This document shows, piece after piece, positions 1 through 7,214 of a stretch of DNA of 64,000 nt. Position 1 is the stretch's first letter; every line of letters begins with the position of its first letter. The stretch lies in NCBI RefSeq assembly GCF_030166555.2, contig NZ_CP126461.2, one strand, 5' to 3'. The notes under the pieces were generated by a model that was given only the letters and a program-made list of their open reading frames with translations, was not told the DNA's origin and did not search any database. Source of the stretch: Acholeplasma laidlawii_A. GTDB taxonomy: Bacteria; Bacillota_I; Bacilli_A; Acholeplasmatales; Acholeplasmataceae. A program made the translations under genes and the position numbers.

Positions 1-90
1 TTCAGCTTTTTCTTTATAATGTTTATTAATACTACTTTCTCTGTTAGTGTGTTTATTAGTTAATTCGTTGTATAGTTTAGTTAGTTTCAT
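1..90 (-). CDS. Partial small protein cut by the window edge
   Basis: An ATG at 90 (reading leftward) is preceded by an AAAGGA ribosome site and opens a frame that stays open for 30 codons to the window edge. The visible residues are lysine-, asparagine- and threonine-rich with no recognisable domain. The start lies 15 bases after the stop of the 106-642 gene, so the two are probably cotranscribed. The product is unknown. Confidence 0.55.
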   Translation of the reverse strand, partial: MKLTKLYNELTNKHTNRESSINKHYKEKAE

Positions 91-105
91 TTAATTTTTT
101 TCCTT

Positions 106-642
106 TTAGTCGTTTGGGTTCACAGTTGGGGGAACGATTACAATTGTTAACATAGTGTTTTTTACAGGTGCTGATGTCTCTATCACATAAAAACTTACAT
201 TAATTTCATCATTTGTTATTTGTGTTAACTGATCTATGGTCGATAATTTATTAAAATTGATCGTAATTTTATCATTTTCGGTGATTAGGTTTGTTGAAAA
301 AAATGCACTTTCTTCAATGTTTACCGAAATTTTTGGTCCTGTGTAATTAAATACCATACTAAAATTTTGCTGAACTTGTGCTTTAAATTGATAATATCTA
401 GTATCTGAATTTTCAATATCCACCAAATACGCTAGATTTAGTCCATTTGTTTGAATATCATATAATGCTTTAGCAAAATCCTTTTCATCTAATTTTGTAC
501 CTATTTCAACTATATTTCCATCCATGCGTTGTATGCCTGTTATAATGATACTTTTTATGTTTCCGCCTGCATCGGTTTCAACAGATTCTACAAACAGTTT
601 ACGTCTATTTGTGTTGCTAGAAATTCTATTTTTAAATCCCAT
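106..642 (-). CDS. Hypothetical protein, phage-structural-like
   Basis: A 178-residue soluble protein with no signal peptide or membrane segment. Residues about 35-55 read I-T-G-I-Q-R-M-D-G followed by G-T-K-L-D. This resembles the 'R-x-D ... G-T-x-L' signature often seen near the N terminus of phage tail/baseplate-associated proteins, but the match is weak and the family is not identified. The ATG at 642 has an AAAAGGAG ribosome site. It is followed within 15 bases by another small gene on the same strand that leaves the window. Function unknown; a prophage or prophage-derived origin is inference only. Confidence 0.6.
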   Translation of the reverse strand: MGFKNRISSNTNRRKLFVESVETDAGGNIKSIIITGIQRMDGNIVEIGTKLDEKDFAKALYDIQTNGLNLAYLVDIENSDTRYYQFKAQVQQNFSMVFNYTGPKISVNIEESAFFSTNLITENDKITINFNKLSTIDQLTQITNDEINVSFYVIETSAPVKNTMLTIVIVPPTVNPND

Positions 643-720
643 TCTATTTTTCTCCTTTTTAGATTGATCAAGTAATCAATCCTTTTATAACTATAATATC
701 TATAATTTCTAAAAAAAATA

Positions 721-734
721 TTGCCAATTGGCAA
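721..734. promoter_or_regulatory. Perfect 14-bp palindrome, candidate operator
   Basis: TTGCCAATTGGCAA is identical to its reverse complement. It lies 22 bases before the ATG of a small HTH protein and between two divergently transcribed genes. This is the expected position for an autoregulatory operator; binding is inferred, not shown. Confidence 0.5.
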
Positions 735-744
735 TATCATTATT

Positions 745-753
745 GGGGGGGGG
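745..753 (+). repeat. G9 homopolymer in the ribosome-binding site of the HTH gene
   Basis: Nine consecutive G residues sit immediately upstream of AAG-ATG at 757. The tract provides the Shine-Dalgarno sequence. In such an AT-rich genome a G9 run is exceptional and could vary in length by slippage, changing initiation efficiency or the frame of a possible upstream TTG start at 721. Confidence 0.6.
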
Positions 754-756
754 AAG

Positions 757-1002
757 ATGGTATTCATTGAACATATAGTTTTTCAAGACATCATTAATTT
801 CATTGATAAATTACGATTTGAATCCAATATTTCTATTGAAGCATTTTGTGAAAATATTATAGATTCAACTACTTATTGGCGTTATCTAACGGGGAAAAGA
901 TTACCCTCCATAGAAAAATTTTTAATGATGATTGAGAAATTAGGTATAAAATATAGTGCCTTTTTTGAAGCATTAGAAAACCATCTAAAAAGAAAAATCT
1001 AG
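757..1002 (+). CDS. Small Xre/Rgg-like helix-turn-helix protein
   Basis: An 81-residue protein. Residues about 20-60 (F-C-E-N-I-I-D-S-T-T-Y-W-R-Y-L-T-G-K-R, then P-S-I-E-K-F-L) have the spacing of a Cro/C1-type HTH, most like the N-terminal domain of Rgg/PlcR regulators. There is no C-terminal sensing domain. I chose the ATG at 757 because GGGGG-AAG is directly upstream. A longer frame from a TTG at 721 would run through the palindrome and the G9 tract. It is divergent from the 106-642 gene and probably autoregulated through the palindrome. Targets are unknown. Confidence 0.65.
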   Translation: MVFIEHIVFQDIINFIDKLRFESNISIEAFCENIIDSTTYWRYLTGKRLPSIEKFLMMIEKLGIKYSAFFEALENHLKRKI

Positions 1003-1019
1003 TGATTATTTATATTAAG

Positions 1020-1056
1020 TTCAAAAATGTCGCTTCCGTAGAAACGACATTTTGAA
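1020..1056. terminator. Bidirectional terminator hairpin
   Basis: The arms AAAATGTCG and CGACATTTT pair perfectly around a 12-base loop, with A/T runs on both sides. The hairpin lies between the convergent HTH gene and the permease gene. Confidence 0.6.
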
Positions 1057-1083
1057 TTTATATCTATATTTATATCGCCTATA

Positions 1084-2508
1084 TTATGCTCTAGGTTGAT
1101 CTTTTGATTTTGCTTTCTTATCTAAAAAATTTAAACATATGTTTAGTAAAATACCGCCTAATGCAGCAACACCAATACCCGGTAAGACAAAGCTTGATGT
1201 AACAGGTATAGAGTCCACACCTAGACCTACAATACCAATAAATGCCATAACTGCGACAACTTTTGAATCGAAGATATCCACCTTCTTTTCAATCATTAAT
1301 GCAATACCTTGAACTGCGATTGCTCCAAATAGGTAAAGTGATACACCTTGAACCACAGGATTTGTAAGTATTAAACTTAAGTTACCTAAGTTTAATACCT
1401 CTAGTAATAGACCGACTATGATTGCTAGAACACCTGTAATTAAAAACACATAGCTTGAAAAGTTTTTAGTGACTGCGGATGCACTGACGTTTTCTCCATA
1501 ATTGGTTCCAGCAGGTCCACCACTTAATACAGCTACAATATCACCAATACCATCACCAATAAGGTTTGTATCAAGCATCTCTCTAATCTTATAATCTTTA
1601 CCATCATTTTGGTTTGATAAGTTATTCACATATAAATCTATTTGATTTACGTGTGCTGCAGATTCAGGGATGGTTGCAAATGCAATCGGGAAGATTGCAA
1701 TAAGCGCTACACCAATGAGTTCTGGTAATTGAAATGCTGCTGGAATTGTAACCCATGGCATGACATCTAACATGGATACTGTTTGAGTATTCATGATTCC
1801 GTCAAAATATACTGATAAGTTATTAAATGACCAGCTACTACCTAAACTTGGTACCCAAACCATGTAAGAAACTACAACACCTACAATAACACCAATTAAG
1901 ATTGGGATTTGTGATACAAATCCTTTCTTTAATATAACTGTCATGATAGCAATTGTTAAGAATGTTACCATAGATACTAATACACTTAACCAATCCACAC
2001 CATTTGGTCCTGTATTTAATATACCATTCATAACATTTTCTGATAAGACAAGGCCGATGATCATAGCAATCATACCTGTAATATGACCAGGTAAAACCTT
2101 ATCAATCTTGTCTTTGCCAAAATACCTAATTAAAAGGCCCGCTCCAATTGACATTAATCCGCTCAAGACGGAAGCAATTAAAACAGACCCTAAAACTGTA
2201 GATGATGAAGCTAGATTGTCAACACCATATGTTACGACAATAGCAACAGCTCCAATATATGAAAATGATGAACCATAATATAATGGGATTTTAAAATTCG
2301 TTACCAATAAGAAGGTAATTGTAGCAATCCCGCTTGCTAATATTGCTGCTGGTATGGAATAGAGTTCTAATCCAAAACCATTCATTATGATTGCCGCTAA
2401 TACGGTTGCTGGTAGCATGACCAGAAACTGTTGTAGGGCAAATACAATTGATTTACCTAATGTTGGTTTATCATCAGGTAAGTATCCAACGATGTCTCTT
2501 TCTTTCAT
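1084..2508 (-). CDS. uraA: Uracil permease, NCS2 (UraA/PyrP) family
   Basis: A 474-residue polytopic membrane protein of about 12-14 segments, the usual length for nucleobase:cation symporter family 2. NCS2 features include the substrate-loop region G-S-S-F-S-Y-I-G-A near residue 80, the P-E-S-A-A-H-V-N region near 280 and the G-G-P-A-G-T-N-Y-G-E-N motif near 335, where T-x-Y-G-E-N is typical of uracil carriers. It would import uracil for nucleotide salvage. The gene stands alone behind a leader with promoter and intrinsic terminator (2546-2664), so attenuation control is likely. A xanthine or guanine specificity cannot be excluded. Confidence 0.85.
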   Translation of the reverse strand: MKERDIVGYLPDDKPTLGKSIVFALQQFLVMLPATVLAAIIMNGFGLELYSIPAAILASGIATITFLLVTNFKIPLYYGSSFSYIGAVAIVVTYGVDNLASSSTVLGSVLIASVLSGLMSIGAGLLIRYFGKDKIDKVLPGHITGMIAMIIGLVLSENVMNGILNTGPNGVDWLSVLVSMVTFLTIAIMTVILKKGFVSQIPILIGVIVGVVVSYMVWVPSLGSSWSFNNLSVYFDGIMNTQTVSMLDVMPWVTIPAAFQLPELIGVALIAIFPIAFATIPESAAHVNQIDLYVNNLSNQNDGKDYKIREMLDTNLIGDGIGDIVAVLSGGPAGTNYGENVSASAVTKNFSSYVFLITGVLAIIVGLLLEVLNLGNLSLILTNPVVQGVSLYLFGAIAVQGIALMIEKKVDIFDSKVVAVMAFIGIVGLGVDSIPVTSSFVLPGIGVAALGGILLNICLNFLDKKAKSKDQPRA

Positions 2509-2545
2509 ATGTATCTTCTCCTTTTTTTAAAATGTAATTTTTCCT

Positions 2546-2632
2546 AAAAAAAAAGACACTTTATCAAGTGCCTAATTAGAAGGTGTGTTCTGTTTCGACC
2601 TTAAAGTGCTCTCTTTAGGACTTACATTTCAT
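2546..2632 (-). promoter_or_regulatory. Transcription attenuator in the uracil permease leader (PyrR-like?)
   Basis: Reading leftward from the promoter, the leader has a hairpin with arms AAGT/ACTT enclosing CCTAAAGAGAG, then AAGGT/ACCTT. A terminator follows (GGCACTT-gata-AAGTGTC, 2555-2572) with nine Us. The segment GCACTTT of the first hairpin can pair instead with AAAGTGTC of the terminator, giving mutually exclusive folds. AGTCC...GAGAG recalls the PyrR recognition loop of bacilli, but the match is partial. Confidence 0.55.
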
Positions 2633-2635
2633 CCA

Positions 2636-2664
2636 AGTATATCAAAGCTTAAAACCAAATGCAA
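2636..2664 (-). promoter_or_regulatory. Sigma-A promoter of uracil permease
   Basis: On the minus strand TTGCAT (2659-2664) and TATACT (2636-2641) are separated by exactly 17 bases. They lie about 130 bases upstream of the permease ATG. Confidence 0.65.
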
Positions 2665-2713
2665 GTAATTTAATCAAAAGAAATATTTAATTTTAAAATA
2701 GAGGATATTTTTA

Positions 2714-3721
2714 TCACTCAGTTATTTGAATGACGTTACCGTGTGTACTCATTACATCATCAAAATACATTTCTAAGTTTTCCATATACTCTGCTCTATT
2801 GGTTGTACGTGCTAATTTTGCACGTACTTGGCTAGCCTTTGGTAAGCCTTTTAAATACCAAGGGCCATGTGAACGCATTTCCAAACACGCTGTATGTTCA
2901 CCTTTGAGTTTTGCAAGATCATCAAAATGTCTAATCATTAAAGTTTTAACTTCTTCATATGTACGCACAGGTGCTTCCTCACCATTTAAGTATGCATTAA
3001 TTTCTCTAAATATCCATGGGTTACCAAGAGATGCTCTACCAATCATTACGGCATCACAACCTGTATACTCTAACATATGCTTAGCACTTTTACCATCCAC
3101 AATATTTCCATTACCAATAACTGGAATAGATACTGCTTCTTTAACAGCTTTAATAACATCTAAATCAGGTTCACCTGAATAACCTTGTGCACGCGTACGT
3201 GCGTGTACAGTGATTAATGATGCGCCTGCTTTTTCGATCATTTTAGCAACTTCAACGGCATTAACAGATTCACTGTCCCAACCACTTCTAATTTTTACAG
3301 TAACTGGTTTAGATACTTTTTCTTTAATAGCTTTTACAATATCATATATTTTTTGAGGATCTTTCATTAAAGAAGCACCTGCTTGAGCACCAATTGCCAC
3401 CTTTGGTACAGGACAACCCATATTAATATCAATAAAATCACAATTTGAATTTTTATCAATAAACATGGCTGCCTCAACCATTGTTTCTAAATCACTACCA
3501 AAGATTTGTTGAGCCGCTGGTTTTTCTTCAACGGTCATATAAAGCATTTGAAGTGTTTTAGGATTTTGAAAAAAGATAGCCTTATCGGATACCATCTCTG
3601 CAAAAACAACACCTGCACCTAATTGACGCGCCATTAATCTAAATGGATGGTTGGATACTCCGGCCATAGGCGCTAAGATTAATTTATTTTCTACAACATA
3701 ATTTCCCAATTTGAAACTCAT
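2714..3721 (-). CDS. dusB: tRNA-dihydrouridine synthase (DusB-like)
   Basis: A flavoenzyme reducing uridine to dihydrouridine in tRNA. The N terminus has the L-A-P-M-A-G-V FMN-binding strand. The catalytic cysteine lies in I-N-M-G-C-P-V-P-K near residue 105, and G-N-G-N-I and I-G-R-A phosphate-binding turns follow. The length of 335 residues is normal for DusB/NifR3. I prefer the ATG at 3721 over the GTG at 3730 because GGTGA then serves as ribosome site. It ends in TGA, evidence that TGA is a stop in this organism. It is divergent from hslO with a 63-base shared regulatory region. Confidence 0.92.
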   Translation of the reverse strand: MSFKLGNYVVENKLILAPMAGVSNHPFRLMARQLGAGVVFAEMVSDKAIFFQNPKTLQMLYMTVEEKPAAQQIFGSDLETMVEAAMFIDKNSNCDFIDINMGCPVPKVAIGAQAGASLMKDPQKIYDIVKAIKEKVSKPVTVKIRSGWDSESVNAVEVAKMIEKAGASLITVHARTRAQGYSGEPDLDVIKAVKEAVSIPVIGNGNIVDGKSAKHMLEYTGCDAVMIGRASLGNPWIFREINAYLNGEEAPVRTYEEVKTLMIRHFDDLAKLKGEHTACLEMRSHGPWYLKGLPKASQVRAKLARTTNRAEYMENLEMYFDDVMSTHGNVIQITE

Positions 3722-3784
3722 ATTTATCACCGAATGTTATTTTAACATACAATATAGGTTATAATAGGATTTGAGGATTATTAT

Positions 3785-4657
3785 ATGAAAGATTACACAT
3801 TAATTGCATTAGCTTACAATCAAGAAATAAGAATTTATACATCTGTTTCAACAAATTTAGTTGAAAAATCTAGAAAAGTACATAAAACACTTCCAACCGC
3901 ATCTGCTGCAATGGGCAGATTTTTAACGGCATCTGCGATGATGTCTTTAATGTATAAAGACGGTGAAAGACTTACCCTAAAAATAGATGGTGATGGTCCA
4001 ATCGGACAAATGACTGTTGAGGCGAAAAACGGGGTTGTTCGTTCTACAATCCAAAATCCAAATGTCTACCTAGTCTACGGTGAAGGACCTAAGATGGGTA
4101 AACTTAATGTTGGTGCTGCAGTTGGTGCAGGCACATTAAGTGTTACCAAAGACTGGAAAGAAAATTATTTCACCTCAAGTTCTCCACTTCAAACAGGAGA
4201 AATTGGTGATGATTTCACTTACTACTATGCAACCAGTGAACAAACACCATCTGCCGTTGGTTTAGGTGTTTTGGTATCTCGTGGTAAAAGGGTGATTCAA
4301 GCTGGTGGTTTTATTATTCAAGTACTTCCACACGCTAGTGAAAAAACACTCAACCAACTAGAATCAATTATTTCAAATATCAATTCAGTTACCGATTTAT
4401 TAAAAAGTAACCACACACCAGAAGATATGATTAATATATTATCCGATAACACTGGTGAAATTTTAGAAAAACATGAAATCAAATACCACTGTGGTTGTAG
4501 CCGTAAAAAATACTTCGATGCACTTTCAAGATTAAACAAACAAGCACTTGAAGATATCTTACACGAAGATGGACAAGCTGAAGTGGTTTGTCAGTACTGT
4601 AATAAAAAGTACATTTATACAAGTGAAGATTTAACTAAGATGATCGCTTCAAAATAG
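3785..4657 (+). CDS. hslO: Redox-regulated chaperone Hsp33
   Basis: A cytosolic holdase activated by oxidation of a C-terminal zinc centre. The 290-residue protein has the Hsp33 N-terminal domain (L-T-L-K-I-D-G-D-G-P-I-G region near 60-75). The complete zinc motif H-C-G-C-S near 236 and V-V-C-Q-Y-C near 270 is present. ATG is preceded by GAGG, and a TATAAT at 3760-3765 lies just upstream, so the leader is very short. A strong hairpin follows the gene. It fits the other oxidative-stress functions of this window. Confidence 0.95.
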   Translation: MKDYTLIALAYNQEIRIYTSVSTNLVEKSRKVHKTLPTASAAMGRFLTASAMMSLMYKDGERLTLKIDGDGPIGQMTVEAKNGVVRSTIQNPNVYLVYGEGPKMGKLNVGAAVGAGTLSVTKDWKENYFTSSSPLQTGEIGDDFTYYYATSEQTPSAVGLGVLVSRGKRVIQAGGFIIQVLPHASEKTLNQLESIISNINSVTDLLKSNHTPEDMINILSDNTGEILEKHEIKYHCGCSRKKYFDALSRLNKQALEDILHEDGQAEVVCQYCNKKYIYTSEDLTKMIASK

Positions 4658-4661
4658 CATT

Positions 4662-4692
4662 AAAAAGGGATGAAAAATTTCATCCCTTTTTT
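4662..4692. terminator. Bidirectional terminator between hslO and the DUF4097 gene
   Basis: AAAAAGGGATGAAA and TTTCATCCCTTTTTT form a stem of about 13 bp around a short AT loop. The A and T runs serve both convergent genes. Confidence 0.85.
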
Positions 4693-4693
4693 G

Positions 4694-5581
4694 TTAGTTT
4701 GTATAAATATTGATATTACCTGCACTTGTTTTAACATCGACTAAACTGCCTGTTCCACTTTGATATGTATTAGATACCTTAGAACCATTAATTCGCGCGT
4801 CCCCTGCACTTGTTGAGAGTTTAAATTGATAATTACTAATATCACTATTTAGCCTTAATAGGACATTTCCAGCAGATGATTTTAATGTATAACTTAAAGC
4901 ATTCGTCTGTTCTACTGTTACATTACCAGCACTTACAGTAGCTGTTAAAGTATCAGTTATCTCTACTTGATTTAAATTGATATTACCGCTTTGTCCGGTT
5001 AAACTAACATCCCCAGTTGATACAAGATCCACTAGTTTAATATTACCAGCTGAGACCTTGATATTCATATCACTATAACTACCTTTAATTTCTACATTAC
5101 CAAATTGTGCTATGATGTCTAGATTACCTAAAGCTGCATCTACTTTTACATTACCTGCAGCTGTAGATATTTTCATATCACCTACATAACTTACCGGTAA
5201 CTGAATAGATAGTAGTCCATACTCACTTGGTCTAATACCAAATGAAAACCAGTTGAAGAATTGATTATCTTGACTTAGTATCATGTTTAATCTACCAGCA
5301 TCATCCACAGTGATAGACATTTCTTCTGTTTCTTTTAAGTAATATGTAATATGTGGTGTATCAATTGTATCTGATACTGTGATATCAATATTTCTATATT
5401 CTGTTGATACATAAATACTATCAAATGTTAAATCAATATCTTCTTCGTAAAGTGTATAGGATGCTTGATCAGTCAGTGCATTTTGAACAGACTCAATACT
5501 TGCACCTGTTATAAAGCCTGAAATGATTAAACCAATACCAACAATCAGTAAGATATATAAAACTCTAATAACTATTTTCAT
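4694..5581 (-). CDS. Membrane-anchored beta-repeat protein, DUF4097 family
   Basis: A 295-residue protein with one N-terminal membrane segment (residues 5-25) and an extracytoplasmic repeat domain. From about residue 135 onward, short strands ending in S-A-G-N-(I/V) or similar recur roughly every 18-25 residues, the pattern of DUF4097 beta-helix-like proteins. It overlaps the upstream DUF1700 gene by 4 bases and forms the last gene of a PadR-controlled operon. By analogy with similar Firmicute operons it probably belongs to an envelope-stress module; its biochemical role is unknown. Confidence 0.75.
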   Translation of the reverse strand: MKIVIRVLYILLIVGIGLIISGFITGASIESVQNALTDQASYTLYEEDIDLTFDSIYVSTEYRNIDITVSDTIDTPHITYYLKETEEMSITVDDAGRLNMILSQDNQFFNWFSFGIRPSEYGLLSIQLPVSYVGDMKISTAAGNVKVDAALGNLDIIAQFGNVEIKGSYSDMNIKVSAGNIKLVDLVSTGDVSLTGQSGNINLNQVEITDTLTATVSAGNVTVEQTNALSYTLKSSAGNVLLRLNSDISNYQFKLSTSAGDARINGSKVSNTYQSGTGSLVDVKTSAGNINIYTN

Positions 5582-6141
5582 GCTTTATGTCCTCCACTTA
5601 CTAAACGGCTAATGATCTTAACAGATCCTTTTAATAAGTACATAAATAAGTATGAAATATAGTATAAAATAATCATTACTAGTGATATTGCTGCAACATA
5701 TGCACCAATCAATGCAAGAATTGTACCTACATTAGATCCTGACTGCAACACTTGAAACATCAATACTATAAATCCTAATATCCCTGAAATACCCACTGCA
5801 ACACTAGAAATAATTAAAGCAAAGACAACAATAATGAATGCTAAGTATATAACACCTAAAGGTATAAGAATTGGCATTGAAAATAAGAAAATTAATAGTG
5901 AACCAATATTCTTACTTACTTCCTTTCTATTTTCAGGTTCTCTTTTTGAAAGTGCCTGTGGAAAAGCCATGCGACTGATCATGCGAATATCATAGCTTTC
6001 TATAATACGATCCATCGCCTCACCATTTTCATAGCGATCTGAAATAATTTCTTCATAATACGCTAGAATCTCATCAATTTCATGTTGATACAATTTTTTT
6101 AATTTAAGTTCTTTCTCTAAATCTTTTAAGAATTTTTCCAT
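5578..6141 (-). CDS. DUF1700 (HAAS-type) membrane protein
   Basis: A 187-residue protein. The N terminus is an acidic/basic helical domain (E-K-F-L-K-D-L-E-K-E-L-K and E-I-I-S-D-R-Y-E-N-G-E) typical of the HAAS/DUF1700 family. It is followed by three or four membrane segments. I chose the ATG at 6141, which has GGGGTG seven bases upstream. A longer frame from 6174 would overlap padR and lacks a ribosome site. Proteins of this type are regularly encoded directly after PadR regulators and before DUF4097 proteins, as here. Molecular function unknown. Confidence 0.75.
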   Translation of the reverse strand: MEKFLKDLEKELKLKKLYQHEIDEILAYYEEIISDRYENGEAMDRIIESYDIRMISRMAFPQALSKREPENRKEVSKNIGSLLIFLFSMPILIPLGVIYLAFIIVVFALIISSVAVGISGILGFIVLMFQVLQSGSNVGTILALIGAYVAAISLVMIILYYISYLFMYLLKGSVKIISRLVSGGHKA

Positions 6142-6154
6142 TGTCTTCACCCCA

Positions 6155-6457
6155 TTAACCCATGATAATGTCATAGATTTTTTTAATGTCTTTCCACTCT
6201 TCTAAGTAACTATCTATATAGCGTTTGCCGCTCATTGTAATTTTGTAGTATTTTCTATTCCTACCTTGATATATTTCATTATAAGTAGATAGTCTACCAT
6301 CTTTTTCTAGTCGTCTTAAAACAGGATAAAGTGTAGACTCACTCATTTGAACATATTCATTTAAATCAGACACTAATTTATATCCATAACTTGGTCCCTT
6401 GGTTAATAAGGCAAGTACAAATAATTCTATAACGTGTTTTTTTAGATCTACTGGCAT
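6155..6457 (-). CDS. PadR family transcriptional regulator
   Basis: A 100-residue winged-helix protein. It has the PadR core L-A-L-L-T-K-G-P-S-Y-G-Y-K-L near 16-30, S-E-S-T-L-Y-P-V-L-R-R-L-E near 39-51 and the wing G-R-N-R-K-Y-Y near 64-70. This is a short (PadR-s1-type) member with one dimerisation helix. AGAGG precedes the ATG. It heads the operon padR-DUF1700-DUF4097 and very probably represses its own promoter, which carries an inverted repeat overlapping the core elements. Confidence 0.9.
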   Translation of the reverse strand: MPVDLKKHVIELFVLALLTKGPSYGYKLVSDLNEYVQMSESTLYPVLRRLEKDGRLSTYNEIYQGRNRKYYKITMSGKRYIDSYLEEWKDIKKIYDIIMG

Positions 6458-6480
6458 ATGTACCTCTAACTTTCGACTAT

Positions 6481-6509
6481 ATTATACGTTGCATAGTATT
6501 GTGTGTCAA
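6481..6509 (-). promoter_or_regulatory. Consensus promoter of padR with embedded inverted repeat
   Basis: On the minus strand TTGACA (6504-6509), a 17-base spacer and TATAAT (6481-6486) match the sigma-A consensus perfectly. TACTAT in the spacer and ATAGT just after the -10 form an inverted repeat across the -10 element, a plausible PadR operator. Confidence 0.75.
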
Positions 6510-6530
6510 GTAATATAATAAATAAAAATA

Positions 6531-6570
6531 AAAACCTATAAATCAGTTATCGAATTGATTTATAGGTTTT
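6531..6570. terminator. Terminator after maf
   Basis: A perfect 15-bp stem, AAAACCTATAAATCA with TGATTTATAGGTTTT, around a 10-base loop just past the maf stop. Confidence 0.8.
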
Positions 6571-6578
6571 AGTTAATT

Positions 6579-7151
6579 TCATTTTAATTTTGGCACTATA
6601 TTAAAGTCTTTTAGTCTTTCTAAAACTAATTTTAATGGTAAGCCCATGATCGTATGAAAATCACCATCATAGTGTTTAATCAATTTAGCACCAATACCTT
6701 GAATAGCGTAAGCACCCGCTTTATCCATTGGTTCTTTAGTCTGAATGTAACTTTCAATATCTAAAGTACTTAGTTTATTAAATGTCACACTTGCAGATTC
6801 TACAAATACTTCTTTTTTATCTTTACTTACGATACAAACACCTGTGTAAACATGATGTGTTTTATCGTTAAGTAATTGAAGCATTTTCTGTGCATCTTCT
6901 ATATCTTTGGGTTTACCTAAAATTTCTCCATCGACTTCTACAACTGTATCTGCCGTTAAAATAACATCAAGAGGATATTTATCAAGTAGTGCCTTTGCTT
7001 TATTTTCTGCAATAGTTTCTACATATTTAAGTGTATCACCTTCAAATGCTACTTGGCTTTCATCATAGTCACTTGGCACCAATAAAAAGTCAATACTTGC
7101 ACTTTCAAGTAGTTCTTTTCTTCTGGCCGACCCGGAACCTAATATTAACAT
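6579..7151 (-). CDS. maf: Maf family nucleoside triphosphate pyrophosphatase
   Basis: It hydrolyses non-canonical or modified NTPs (dTTP/UTP class) to monophosphates and is also linked to septum regulation in bacilli. The 190-residue protein begins L-I-L-G-S-G-S-A-R-R-K-E-L-L, the Maf signature. It has the conserved L-T-A-D-T-V-V near 65, G-K-P near 78 and D-K-A-G-A-Y-A-I-Q-G near 142. The length is normal. It is divergent from tilS, with TATAAT-like boxes in the 63-base gap serving both directions. Confidence 0.93.
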   Translation of the reverse strand: MLILGSGSARRKELLESASIDFLLVPSDYDESQVAFEGDTLKYVETIAENKAKALLDKYPLDVILTADTVVEVDGEILGKPKDIEDAQKMLQLLNDKTHHVYTGVCIVSKDKKEVFVESASVTFNKLSTLDIESYIQTKEPMDKAGAYAIQGIGAKLIKHYDGDFHTIMGLPLKLVLERLKDFNIVPKLK

Positions 7152-7214
7152 AATAATCTCTCCCTATACATGATATAATATTTAGTATATAAATTATAAA
7201 AATGTGGTGAAAAA

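Noticed and set aside
2730..3182. 150-residue plus-strand frame inside dusB
   Set aside because: Antisense shadow of a conserved gene; no start signals or known motif.
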